DNA from: Anomaloglossus baeobatrachus
Taxonomy: Eukaryota > Chordata > Amphibia > Anura > Aromobatidae
Direction: 5' to 3'
NCBI RefSeq assembly: GCF_048569485.1
Contig: NC_134364.1
Location: 130,899,789-130,963,788, forward strand
DNA length: 64,000 nucleotides
In this document: positions 45,707 to 56,532 of the stretch, piece by piece
How the letters are laid out: each line of letters begins with the position of its first letter
Numbering within the stretch: the first letter of the stretch is position 1
The notes under the pieces: generated by a model
Seen by the model: the letters and a program-made list of their open reading frames with translations, nothing else
Told to the model about the DNA's origin: nothing
The model's database searches: none
Made by a program: the position numbers and the translations under genes

Positions 45707-46206
45707 TCCCAGCAGCTTAAAGGGTGATAAAAATAAAAGAAATACTGTTATCTATGTTGCTTATTGCCCACCATGCCTATAAATGATTTCCTCATTTTCA
45801 CCCAGCAGCTCTGCTACCAGTAGTGAGCGAGCGTGCCACTAGTCTGTACGAAGTGTCCACCAAACACCACCACCTCGTGGCCTCCAAACACCACCACCTC
45901 GTGGCCTCCTGGTTTCTCGCCATTGAGCAGGCTCTGTAGCTATCTTGCCTCTGTTGCTTTTCTCATACCAAAAATGTTAATAGTAAATGTTGTGCCTATC
46001 AGACCTGATATAATCACAGACCACTCTAGACGAGTTCCTGTGGAGGGTCCGCTCTCCAGAAGACCCAGTAGTAGACCCATAAATGCAAGTGCATTACGAG
46101 TAGGGGCAATAATGGAGCGTAGAAGTCTAAAAGCGGACAACCCTTTTAATTGATTTCCTTTTATTTTTCATGTTTTAACAAGTTTTCAATTATTTTTTTA
46201 TTGCAG
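45707..46206. other. Intron 4, mostly unclassified
   Basis: A 26-bp direct repeat (CCAAACACCACCACCTCGTG) is at 45858-45910. Near 46050-46145 is a stretch that looks like the end of an interspersed repeat (GTAGGGGCAATAATGGAGCG, CGGACAACCCTTTTAA). No gene besides the splice acceptor TTTTTTATTGCAG. Confidence 0.4.
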
Positions 46207-46265
46207 GTGATGAAGACATAAATTATATTCTGATAGACCAGTTTCAACCAATGTTTGGACCAGCG
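46207..46265 (+). CDS. exd1: exd1 coding exon 5
   Basis: A TTATTGCAG acceptor and a GTGAGT donor at 46266 bound a 59-bp exon, phase 1 in and phase 0 out. With the G of exon 4 it encodes GDEDINYILIDQFQPMFGPA. The family has a closely similar block (acidic residues, then Y-x-V/L-I-D-Q/H-F-Q-x-x-F-G-A/P-A) directly before the exonuclease domain, so this is one of the better-conserved exons. It is separated from exon 4 by 1.8 kb holding a hAT-like MITE and from exon 6 by 6.8 kb of LINE, LTR and DNA-element remains. Confidence 0.9.
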
Positions 46266-46479
46266 GTGAGTAAATTATATTGTCGTAAACATTAATTTTT
46301 AAATCATTTGTCTTTATAATAAAATCTAGGTTATTCAGAAGGACAAAAGCCATGAATTGAATTATCTAGTGAGCTGATGATATATATGATATATGATCAT
46401 ATATTCTCGTAGTACGATCCGACCATTTATTTCAAAGAATAAAAACCAATATGAAGTTACTTCCCGAACTTCTACTATG

Positions 46480-47020
46480 ATGTCTCCCATTCACACACAC
46501 GCTATCTAGTTCACTTTCCACCTTTCATCCAGTCACAGAAGACGTTCCCCGGCTCCTCGCTTCCTCTAGCCGGACCACCAGTCGCCCTATTCCCACTCGC
46601 CTCCTCCTCTCACCGGCCATCACTACGCACCTGACTTCTCTGTTTCTTCCGATATATTTCCCTCAGTTTTTAAACACGCCATTATATCCTATCCCTCGAC
46701 TAGACCTGCTCTCCTAATTACAGACCTGTCTCTAACATCTCTTCTTCGCTAACCTCCTGGAACACTTGGTCCACCACCGTCTAATCCACCATCGTTCTGA
46801 TAATTCTCTTCTGGACCCTTTACAATCCGGTATCTTTAGATGCTACAGAAACTGCCCGGATCAGAGACTTGAACGATTTCCTAACAGCTTTAGTAAATCT
46901 AATGGTCATTACCCCCTTCTGATTCTCCTGGATCTCTTTGCAGCATTTGACACCATGGATGAACAACTCCTCCTCACAATCCTCCGCATTATTGTCCTTA
47001 AGCTAGAGTCACACATGTGT
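46480..47020 (+). mobile_element. L2-type LINE fragment, reverse transcriptase
   Basis: With frame changes, the + strand has remains of NYRPVSNISS (near 46705-46740), a segment matching the SGFR...TA...V.ND region, and LILLDLFAAFDTMDEQLLL (motif A, AAFDT, 46915-46975). These are L2-clade hallmarks. Heavily decayed, with several frame changes and stops, and truncated at both ends. Confidence 0.7.
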
Positions 47021-47149
47021 CATAGACTTTCCATTGGATCCGAGGTCAGAAGTCTCATAGGCATATATATGGTTCTAAGTTTAGGTCAGGAGACCCCTGA
47101 CTGATCCATGTATTGTGGTCCGTGCTTGGACAGTGAGACATTTGATATG

Positions 47150-47765
47150 TGAATCTAACCTTCAGGATACCACTTTTGATGGACATCAAGAAAATGGCCG
47201 TGGAGGGTCAGTGGACAGAAGATCGGCAATATTGCAGATTCAGGGGTGTCACAGCGGCGGGTTCCATGGATCTGCTGGCTGGCTGTGGGCTCCATTGAAT
47301 CGCTGGCAGTTGACACAAGGACTTCAAGAAAATGGCCACGGAACCGGCGCGTGCGCAGATTGATGTGATGACTTCAAAAAATGTTTAAGTCTAAGCTGCG
47401 CACACACCACCTCCGCAACCATTTTCTTGAAGTCCATCGTGTCAACCGCCGGTGATTCAGTGGAGCCTGAAGTCAGCTCAATGCACCCGCCGCGGAGACA
47501 CCAAGTCCTGTAATTCTCCTGAGCCCCTCCACTGTAGTGACACCCCTGCAACCCGCCCACAGATCAATGGCGCCTGCGGCAACACCCCCGAGCCCCTCCT
47601 GTGACCCTCCCTCCTATGATCCTCCCTCCTGTGACCCTCCCTCCTATGACCCTGCTCCAGCACCGCCGCCCAGGTAAGCCATATCTGTTTTGTAAGACGC
47701 ACCCTCATTTTACCCCCATTTTTGTGGGGGGGAATGCGTCATACAATCTGGAAAATACGGTACAT
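47150..47765. mobile_element. MITE of the AAGACGCACCCTC family
   Basis: The right end has GGTAAGCCATATCTGTTTTG, TAAGACGCACCCTCATTTTA and AATCTGGAAAATACGGTA, as in the elements at 35868 and 44850. Inside are inverted copies of GACATCAAGAAAATGGCC and GGCCATTTTCTTGAAGTCCA-like words and CCTCCCTCCTRTGACCCTCC repeats near 47590-47650. The left end is not clear. Confidence 0.55.
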
Positions 47766-48179
47766 AAATATAAAGAAATATCAGTGGCACTCATCATCCT
47801 TAAAATAATTCTTTATGGTGTCCACATTAAAAATCTGTGTGCAGCAGGAGAGCAGGAACGCAGAGTGTACATACTACAGCCATTTTGTGTGACTTGCACG
47901 CATCTACAGGTCTGTCGTGGATGATGATCAAACCTTATCACCTACATTGAAGAGGAGACCTTCCCAAGGTTTCCTACATCAGCTTGCTGCTTTTGTCAAA
48001 GTTGAGCCGCCCCAATATTCTTCCGAAACTCCCTCCAGACATTTCCAGGTTTCTGTATGGCAGCCTCTACTCCATGATATCCGGATTTCATCCTAAAGAC
48101 CTCACTAAAATCTGGATGATAACCCATAATTGCAAAAAATAAAAAAGCGAGGGTCTAGTGGACTGATTGACCCGACTGT
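47766..48179. other. Intron 5, nothing recognised
   Basis: Unique-looking sequence; no splice-flanked frame or repeat unit found. Confidence 0.45.
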
Positions 48180-48680
48180 TAAAGGCGAACTCAGCAAGAG
48201 GTGAATAGGAGGACTAGTCCTCCTCTTGAGCCGCAGCGAAACACCTTAAAATTTGTTCCAACAATGATTGGTCCTTTGCTACACTGATTTCTGAAGCCTC
48301 CACAATGAATGGTTTCTGTAGATCGAGTTGGATTAATACTCGAGCAATCATAAAACACTTTCAATTTATTAAAGGCCCCAACAGCATTTGGCGGCCAAAC
48401 CTTAAGCTCTGCCTCGTTACGTGTGATATCAATAAGGAGTTTAACGATATGAGAAAAAGCCCTAATAAATTTTCTGTAGTAATTGGTGAATCCTAGGAAC
48501 TGCTGCAATGCTTTAAAGTCATGAGGTTGAACCATTATGGTCTGCACCTTCTCAGGATCCATCCTAAACCCTTCAGCCGATACAATGAACCCCAAGAACG
48601 GTATTTCTTGTACAGAAAAAGGACATTTATCCAATTTAGCAAAGCATTTTCTATACGTTTTTATAAAACAAAACAGGTGA
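48180..48680 (-). mobile_element. Ty3/gypsy pol fossil (RT to RNase H)
   Basis: The minus strand encodes a piece of LTR-retrotransposon pol: DKCPFSVQEIPFLGFIVSAE, then LQQFLGFTNYYRKFI, are the C-terminal RT/thumb signatures of Ty3/gypsy elements, followed by a diverged RNase H start. Only about 0.5 kb is present, with no LTR or gag in reach. It is a broken, old fragment. Confidence 0.8.
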
Positions 48681-48689
48681 AATCAGGTG

Positions 48690-49745
48690 AAAAGTCAAGA
48701 GTCTCCTATGTTGTGGCAGAGCATTCCAGAGTATAGGGGAGGCGCGGGAGAAATCTTGGATGTGGTGATGGGAAGAGATGAGAGGGGAGTAAAGAAGGAG
48801 ATTTGTGAGGATCGAAGATTACATGTGGGTAGGTAAGTACTGGGAGACTAGGCAACAGATGTTTGGAGGAGACAGGTTGTGGATGACTTTGTAGGTCATG
48901 GTTAGTGTTTTGAACTGGAGTCGTTGGGCAATGGGAAGCCAGTGAAGGGATTGGCAGAGAGGAGAGTTTCGGGAGTAGTTGGGGGGAGAAGTGGATTAAT
49001 CAGGCAGCATAGATTGTAGGGGTGCAAGACTGTTGAAAGGGAGGCCGCAGAGCAGGAGGTTGCAAAAATCCAGGTGGGAGATAAGGGTTTTTGCAGCTTC
49101 TTGGGAAAGGAATGTATGAATCCGGGAAATATTTTCGAGTTGGAGGGGAAGAGGGCATGGATGTGTGGCTTGAAAGAGAGAGCAGAGTCTAGGATTATAC
49201 CAGGCAACAAGCATGCGAGACTGGGGAAAGTGAGCAGCCATTAACTTTGATGGATATGTCAGGTGGGGGGGTTGAGTGAAGAGGAGGAAAGATAATGAAT
49301 TCTGTTTTGTCCATGTTCAGTTTTAGGAATCAAGCAAAGAGAAAAGGATAAAATAGCTGACAGACATTGTGGGATTTTGATTAGTAGGGAGGTGATATCA
49401 GGTCCAGAGAGGTAGATCTGCGTATCATTAGCATAGAGATGATACTGAAAGCCATGGTACTCTATGAACTGTCCCAGGCCGAAGGTGTAGATAGAGAACA
49501 GCAGGGGTCCAAGAACTGAACCTTGGGGGACACCGACAGATAGGGGGCGAGATGAGGAAGTGGTCTGAGAGTGGGAGACGCTAAATGTCTGGACCGTGAT
49601 GTATGAAGAGATCCAAGATAGCGCCAAGTCTGTGATAGCCAGAGATGAGAGAATCTGTAGTAGGTGGCATTGGTCTACTGTGTCGAAGGCAGACGACAGG
49701 TCCAGGAGGAGGAGGATAGAGTAATGTAGAAGGCAGAGGACAGGA
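48690..49745 (-). mobile_element. L2-type LINE fragment, reverse transcriptase
   Basis: The minus strand has [17 protein letters not shown], then [20 protein letters not shown] (the active-site motif Y-A-D-D appears as Y-A-N-D), and further the C-terminal part (LGIILDSALSFKPHI-like). These are L2-clade motifs. Frame changes split it into at least three parts, and the D-to-N change in the active site alone would inactivate it. The 3' end is near 48690; the 5' end is lost near 49745. Confidence 0.85.
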
Positions 49746-50355
49746 CCAGGAGGAGAAGAGAGTAGTGTCGCTTAAAAGAGATCCTAATTAAAAGGAGGCC
49801 TGAAAATCCTCAGTGGCATGTAAGGCCCATATATTGATATGGAATATACGGTAATTCCTCATCGTCAATATTCTTAGTTTCAGCTTTTCTTCACGAATTT
49901 GAAAGGAAGGTACCAGAGAGTGCAATGTAGATAGATACCTCGAGGACAAAGACATTCCTAAGTGCTGATCTCAGGGTCTTCTCAGGCTGATAAGACCCCT
50001 CAGTCCATTGTTTAGACAGAGGCCTCAGCAACACATGGGGGATGTCCGAAAGATTCAAGTCCTCCTTATGTTAGAAGAGGAATATATGAGTGCTAAAATG
50101 AAACTGAAGCATGGAAAGACGTCTCTCACCAGTCTGTGGCCTTCCCCAGATAGGCAGACCCCGGATAGTACAGGCTCGTTGTTATTGTCTGGGTAGCTAT
50201 TGATATTTCTTCCTATCTTGTAGGGTTTTTGTTGTTTTTTTTATATATTTTCTTGCCTGAATTCTAAGTTATCTTTTAGTAAATTGTATGATTTCATTTA
50301 TCCATCGTCAGTGAATCCATTTAGTCTCTCATCTTCAAATGTATTCTAATGCCAC
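49746..50355. other. Intron 5, nothing recognised
   Basis: AT-rich unique sequence without a recognisable frame or repeat. Confidence 0.45.
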
Positions 50356-50938
50356 ACACTAAAGGGTGCTTTACACGCTGCGACATTGCTAGCGATAGCC
50401 CCCGCCCCCGTCGTTCGTGCGACATTTGGTGATCGCTGCCGTAGTGAACATTATCGCTATGGCAGCGTCACACGCACATACCTTGTCAGCGACGTCACTG
50501 TGACTGCCGAACAATCCCTCCTTCAAGGGGGAGGTGCGTTCAGCGTCATAGCGACGTCACTGCGGCGTCACTAAGCGGTCGCCCAATAGCAGAGGAGGGG
50601 CGGAGATGAGCGACCAGAACATGCCGCCCACCTCCTTCCTTCCTCATTGCCGGTGGACGCAGGTAAGGAGATGTTCCTCGCTCCTGCGGTGTCACACATA
50701 GCGATTTGTGGTGCCTCAGGAACGACGAACAACCTCGCTACTGACCAGACAACGATTTTTGGTAAATGAACGACGTATCACAGACCAACGATTTTTAACT
50801 CTTTTGCGATCGTTTAAGGTTGCACATAGGTGTCACATGCTGCGATGTCGCGAACGACGCCGGATGTGCGTCACTAACACCGTGACCCCAACGATATATC
50901 GTTAGCGATGTCGCAGCGTGTAAAGCACCCTTTAGTGT
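50356..50938. mobile_element. MITE, GCTGCGACAT family, copy 1
   Basis: Terminal inverted repeats run over about 40 bp: AAAGGGTGCTTTACACGCTG plus CGACATTGCTAGCGAT on the left, against ATCGTTAGCGATGTCGCAGC plus GTGTAAAGCACCCTTT on the right. The interior includes GGAGGGGCGGAGATGAGCGA and CTCCTGCGG. No coding. Copy 2 of the family, inverted, is at 59695-60268. The flanks ACACTA/TAGTGT are inverted, so no direct target duplication could be assigned. Confidence 0.75.
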
Positions 50939-50982
50939 TTCTAAAAACTGAGAAATAAATAATGCTGTATTTTCCTGGTTTA

Positions 50983-52768
50983 CAGTGGGTACGGAAAGTA
51001 TTCACACCCCTTTACATTTTTCACTCTTTGTTTCATTGCAGCCATTTGGTATTTTTTTCTCATTAACCCTAGAACGCGCAACCATAGAAATCTACAATAG
51101 AAAACTAGTAACCTAGCAGGCCTGCGAGGCCCCAGGTATGCAATCTAGGGTTAATGTGCACTCTGCCCCCATCCCCCATCTTGACAGACAAAAAAACAAA
51201 TGTAGAAAGTTTTGCAAATTTATTAAACAAGAAAAACTGAAATATCACATGGTCATAAGTATTCAGCCCCTTTGCTCAGTACTGAGTAGAGGCACCCTCC
51301 ATTTTGAGCTAGTACAGCCATGAGTCTTCTTGGGATCCTGGATTTGGGGATCCTCGGCCATTCTTCCTTGCAGATACTCTCCAGTTCCCTCAGGTTGGAT
51401 GGTGAACGCCATTTTCATGTCTCTCCAGAGATGCTCAATTGGGTTTAGGTCAGGGCTCTGGCTGAGCTGGTCAAGAATGGTCACAGAGTTGTTCTGAAGC
51501 CACTCCTTTGTTATTTTAGCGGTGTGCTTAGGGTCATTGTCTTGTTGGAAGGTGAACCTTCGGCCAAGTTTGAGATCCAGAGCTTCTGGAAGAGGTTTTC
51601 TTCCAGGATATCTCTGTACTTGGCCACATTAATCTTTCCTTCAATTGCAGCCAGTCGTCCTGTCCCTGCCCCATAGCATGATGTTGCTACCACCATGCCT
51701 CACTGTGGGGATTGTATTGGGCAGGTGATGAGCAGTGTCTGGTTTTCTCCACACATACTGTTTAGAATTATCCCCAAAAAGCTCTATCTTCATCTCATCA
51801 GACCAGAGAATCTTATTTCTCATAGTCTGGAATCCTTCATGTGGTTTTTGCAAATTCTATGCGGCTTTTATATGTCTTGCACTGAGGAGAGGCTTCTGTT
51901 GGTCCACTCTGCCATAAAGGCCCGACTAGTGGAGGCTGCAGTGATAGGTGACTTTGTGGAACTTTCTCCCATCTCCGTACTGCATCTCTGGAGCTCGGCC
52001 ACAGTGATCTTGGGGTTCTTCTTTACTTCTCTCACCAAGGCTCTTCTCCCACGATTGCTCAGTTTAGGTGGATGGCCATATCTAGGAAGAGTTCTGGTCC
52101 TAAACTTCTTTCATTTAAGGATTATGGAGGCCACTGTGCTCTTAGGAATCTTGAGTACTGCAGAAATTCTTTTGTAACCTTGGCCAGATCTGTGCCTTGC
52201 CACAATTCTGTCTCTGAGCTCCTTGGGCAGTTCCTTTGACCTCATGATTCTCATTTGGTGTGACATGCAGTGTGAGCTGTGAGGTCTTATATAGACAGGT
52301 GTGCGCCTTTCCAAATCACGTCCTATCAGTGTAATTACACACAGCTGGACTCCAATGAAGGAGTAGAGCCATCTCAAGGAGGATCACAAGGAAATGGACA
52401 GCATGTGACTTACATATGAGCGTCTGAGCAAAGGGGCTGAATACTTATGACCATGTGTTATACTGAGCAAAGGGGCTGAATACTTATGACCATGTGTTAT
52501 ACTGAGCAAAGGGGCTGAATACTTATGACCATGTGTTATACTGAGCAAAGGGGCTGAATACTTATGACCATGTGATATTTCAGGGTTTTTTTTGTTTAAT
52601 AAATTTGCAAAAATGTCTACATTTTAGTTTTTTTTCTGACAAGACGGGGGATGGGGGCAGAGTGCACATTAATGAGAAAAAAAAATGAACTTCATAGAAT
52701 TTACCAAATGGCTGCAATGAAACAAAGTGAAAAACTTAAAGGGGTGTGAATACTTTCCATACTCACTG
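50983..52768 (-). mobile_element. Tc1-like transposon, long inverted repeats
   Basis: Ends CAGTGGGTACGGAAAGTATT and the inverse AATACTTTCCATACTCACTG are flanked by TA, and the inverted repeats reach about 200 bp inward (both have GACCATGTG and AATAAATTTGCAAA words). On the minus strand 52377-52111 encodes the N terminus (KELPKELRDRIVARHRSGQG, YKRISAVLKIPKSTVASI), 51853-51641 has ILWSDEMKIELFGDN (first D) and 51484-51263 has [19 protein letters not shown] (catalytic E). Frame changes separate them, so it is inactive. Inside the right inverted repeat a 39-bp unit (CTGAGCAAAGGGGCTGAATA...) is repeated four times (52424-52579). Confidence 0.9.
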
Positions 52769-52770
52769 TA

Positions 52771-53086
52771 ACTCAAGCTGCTTAACAAAAAAAAAATGCT
52801 ATCCTGTTTTTAACAATACTTTGTAGGGTGCACTTTTAATATAAGGTGATTTTCAGGGGGTTGCTAATTTTATAGGCCCCTCAAAGCTAATTGAGAACTG
52901 AATTGGTCCCCAAAAAATTGGGTGTCTGAAAATATCTTGAAAATATGAATAATGCTTGTTAGATTTGTGTAAGTCCGATATAGGTTGTATCATTGAGGGG
53001 TTAGAAATGAGTTTCTCGCCTTGTGATTACATTGGAAAGTGTTTGTATTGGAATAAAGTGACTAAAAATCCATCTGTTTTCACCAG
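52771..53086. other. Intron 5, unique sequence before exon 6
   Basis: No repeat recognised. The end provides the ATCTGTTTTCACCAG acceptor. Confidence 0.5.
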
Positions 53087-53173
53087 ATCATGCATCTCCA
53101 GAATCAGAAAGTGCTGGGTCTAGCTGCTGTTGCTCTCAATGTGTCGTGCCATGGAAAGCTGTGCCTGCTGCAG
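53087..53173 (+). CDS. exd1: exd1 coding exon 6 (start of exonuclease fold)
   Basis: A CTGTTTTCACCAG acceptor and a GTAAGG donor at 53174 bound 87 bp, phase 0 at both ends. It encodes IMHLQNQKVLGLAAVALNVS and CHGKLCLLQ, which match the first strands of the EXD1 exonuclease-like domain (family pattern I-x-H-L-K/N-x-Q-K-V-L-x-V-A-A-E-G-x-N-x-x-R-H-G-K-L-C-W-L-Q). Active DEDD nucleases have D-x-E here; this protein reads A-A-V, so the first two metal ligands are absent, in keeping with EXD1 as a non-catalytic adaptor. The next exon should start with a short V-A-T-N-like strand in phase 0; it is not securely found in the remaining window. Confidence 0.9.
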
Positions 53174-53365
53174 GTAAGGGTCCGCGTCACGTCTGCGCTT
53201 TGGCTCGGGGCTTCCACAAGTCTGGGGATCGCTTTGATTACAGTACTTCACCCGTCCTCAGGTCTCCTGCTTGGCAGCAGCTGTCTGGCACTGAACACTT
53301 TGCTGACCACTGAGCAGCTTTATGTCTCCAGTGTTTTCCCTTTTTGTAAGCAAATATCTTCTTTA

Positions 53366-53992
53366 GGCCCCCTTCACACATCCGTGTCTCCGGTATGTGT
53401 GACGTCCGTTTTCACACGTACCGGAGACACTGACACACGTAGACCCATTAAAATCAATAGGTCTGCGCACACGTGCGTGTTTTCCCATGGACCATGTGTC
53501 AGCGTTGAGCATGTGTGTGTCCGTGTGCTCCACATGTAGATATGTCTGTTTTTCTTCGGCAGCACGGCTGTCACATGGACCGCATGGATGTGATCCGTGT
53601 GACATCAGTGTGTCACGCACTAGAGAAAACCACGCTTCTGTGAAATAAAATGAATTTCTGTACTCGCCTTCTGCAGCCCTGCTGTCTCTGCCGCTGCTGT
53701 AACTTGCTTCCGACCCCGCTCATTATGCTCATGAATATTCTCTGCACTGAGGACCGGAAGCAGCAGCAGCGGGGAGTCAGCCAGACCGCAGAACTCAGAG
53801 CAGAAGACATCAGCAGCACAGTCCGCAGCACCAGAGACAGGGGAGCAGAAAGATCCTGTTCTCTGCGTATTATCATGGATAGCACACGGAGAACACTCAT
53901 GTGCCAAAATTACAGCACACAAAGGGCCATGCGCACCTTTTACACATCCGTGCAAAATGTGTGTGGTTTTTCATGGAAGTGTGAAAGAGGTC
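53366..53992. mobile_element. hAT-like MITE
   Basis: The ends GGCCCCCTTCACACATCCGT and GTGTGAAAGAGGTC are inverted, with a second inverted copy of the subterminal CACACATCCGTG near 53943. A hairpin CCGGTATGTGTGACGTCCGT / CACACGTACCGG lies just inside the left end. No coding sequence. GGCCCC-TTCACAC ends are typical of non-autonomous hAT elements. Confidence 0.6.
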
Positions 53993-53994
53993 TT

Positions 53995-54405
53995 AGAGAG
54001 TAAAAGGATTAGAGCTTCAGTCCCACCCTCTGGGCAGAAAACCTAAAAATCAATATGGACTCTTCAACAAGTCTTGCCACATGACGTGGGCAAACCAAAA
54101 CACTCCATTTGCAGACAGATGTTTCCAGATGTTTACCTCCATCAGTGCAAAGCAGGCAGTCTGATCTGGCTAGATGAGAGGCCTCTGACAGGTGCTCTGA
54201 GGGGATTTGTTTCTCCTCGAGGAGGTCTTTTAATACTTCAGGGAGGAAGGAGACTGGAAGGTTAGTGCCCCCTATTGGATACAGAAATCCTAAAAGTCAC
54301 TGTTGACCTGTTAACAAGCCTTGCCACATGGCATGTCATCGTGAAATGTATTTGCCAAGTGGAAAACCTTCCTATTTTCTACCCTAGCCTCCAAATTCTC
54401 CAAAT
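53995..54405. repeat. Two diverged direct repeats, unclassified
   Basis: Two related segments, about 54030-54105 and 54280-54345, both contain AAATC...TAAAA/CTAAAAATC, CAACAAG(T/C)CTTGCCACATG and a following purine-rich stretch. No gene is visible. Confidence 0.4.
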
Positions 54406-54408
54406 ATA

Positions 54409-56469
54409 CAGTCATATGAAAAAGTTTGTGCACCTCTATTAACGTGAACCTTTTTTCTTTATAACAATTTGGGTTTTTGCTATTTCAGTGTCATATATCT
54501 AATAACTGATGGACTGAGGAATATTTCTGGATTGAAATGAGGTTTATTGTACTAACAGAAAATGTGCAATCTGCATTTAAACAAAATTTGACCGGTGCAA
54601 AAGTATGGGCACCTCAACATAAAAGTGACATTAATATTTTGTAGATCCTCCTTTTGCAGAAATCACAGCCTCTAGTCGCCTCCTGTAGCTTTTAATGAGT
54701 TCCTGGATCCTGGATGAAGGTAGATTTGACCATTCCTGTTTACAAAACAATTCCAGTTCAGTTAAGTTTGATGGTCGCCGAGCATGGACAGCCGCTTCAC
54801 ATCATCCCACAGATGTTCAATGATATTCAGGTCTGGGGACTGGGATGGCCATTCCAGAACATTGTAATGTTCCTCTGCATGAATGCCTGAGTAGATTTGG
54901 AGCGATGTTTTGGATCATTGTGTTGCTGAAATATCCATCCCCTGCGTAACTTCAACTTCATCACTGATTCTTGCACATTATTGTCAAGAATCTGCTGATA
55001 CTGAGTTGAATCCATGCGACCCTCAACTTTAACAAGATTCCCGGTGCCGGCATTGGCCACACAGCCCCAAAGCATGATGGAACCTCCACCAAATTTTTTT
55101 TTTTTTAAACTCGTTTTATTGAAGGTTAAGTAAATCATTACAATCAAAGACAATTCAGCAATTTGTACAGTAAAAATATGTGTAAATTGGTTAATAGCTA
55201 GATTAATAATGCATCAACAATCAGGTCAACATCTATTGCTTTCAGTATGGCATTAGTACAGTAGATATTTCAAAGGTGTCAGCTCGCGAGCCATATCCAA
55301 CCTGGGGCAAAAAGCCCATATTGACAAGGAATGTACAACCCAGGTGTCAGGGACCACGTCACATTACTGATACGGAGTCTCATGGATTACATATTTCTCC
55401 TCTCCCATCACTGGAGCAATATCGAGTATTACTGCGATAGTAATGACTGTAGGTTATCGGTCAGGGAACTGGGTGATCCTCCGGTCAAGGGTGAACCCAA
55501 CCATCTACCCCACCTCCACCAAATTCTACTGTGGGTAGCAAGTGCTTTTCTTGGAATGCCGTGTTTTTTGCCTCCATGCATAACGCATTTTTGTATGACC
55601 AAACAACTCAATCTTTGTTTCATCAGTCCACAGGACCTTCTTCCAGAATGTAACTGGCTTGTCCAAATGTGCTTTTGCATACCTCAGGCGACTGTTTGTG
55701 GCGTGCTTGCAGAAACGGCTTCTTTCGCATCACTCTCCCATACAGCTTCTCCTTGTGCAACGTGCGCTGTATTGTTGACCGATGCACATTGACACCATCT
55801 GCAGCAAGATGATGCTGCAGGTCTTTGGAGGTGGTCTGTGGATTGTCCTTGACTGTTCTCACCATTCTTCTTCTCTGCCTTTGTAATATTTTTCTTGGCC
55901 TGGCACTTCTGGGCTTAACAAGAACTGTACCTGTGTTCTTCCATTTCCTTACTATGTTCCTCACAGTGGAAACTGACAGTTTAAATCTCTGAGACAACTT
56001 TTTGTACCTTCCCCTGAACAACTATGTGGAATAATCTTTGTTTTCAGATCATTTGAGAGTTGTTTTGAGGAGCCCATGATGCCACTCTTCATAGGAGATT
56101 CAAATAGGAGAACAACCTGCAAGTGGCCACCTTAAATACCTTTTCTCCTGATTGGATACACCTGCCTATGAAGTTCAAAGCTCAATAAGGTTACAAAACC
56201 AATTTAGTGCTTTAGTAAGTCAGTAAAAAGTAGTTAGGAGTGTTCAAAACAAGAAATTGATAAGGGTGCCCATACTTTTGCACCGGTCAAATTTTGTTTA
56301 AATGCGGATTGCACATTTTCTGTTATTACAATAAACCTCATTTCAATCCAGAAATATTACTCAGTCCATCAGTTATTAGATATATGAAACTGAAATAGCA
56401 AAAACCCAAATTGTTATAAAGAAAAAAGGTTAACATTAATAGGGGTGCCCAAACTTTTTCATATGACTG
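54409..56469 (-). mobile_element. Tc1-like transposon with a retroposed insertion
   Basis: Ends CAGTCATATGAAAAAGTTTG and the inverse CAAACTTTTTCATATGACTG; the left flank is TA, the right flank CA. Inverted repeats extend about 190 bp. The minus strand 56021-55623 encodes the DNA-binding domains (FKLSVSTVRNIVRKWKNTGT, RKILQRQRRRMVRTV, HRSTIQRTLHKEKLYGRV), and 55110-54827 encodes KFGGGSIMLWGCVANAGTGN and [15 protein letters not shown], where the second catalytic D reads H. A 0.42-kb insertion (55096-55511) separates the halves, and the first-D region lies around its right side. Confidence 0.9.
55096..55511 (-). mobile_element. Retroposed sequence, probably L1-type 3' end
   Basis: The insertion is flanked by a 14-bp duplication ACCTCCACCAAATT (55082-55095 and 55512-55525) and on the minus strand ends TTCAATAAAACGAGTTT followed by poly-A. 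A long target duplication, an AATAAA signal and a poly-A tail show target-primed reverse transcription. The 416 bp have no recognisable protein, so it may be a 5'-truncated L1 3' UTR or a small processed transcript. It is younger than the Tc1 that contains it. Confidence 0.75.
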
Positions 56470-56532
56470 CATGTATTATAAAATACAGACCTCTTCTCTG
56501 ATACTTTACATAGTTCATCAATATCTGCTTAA

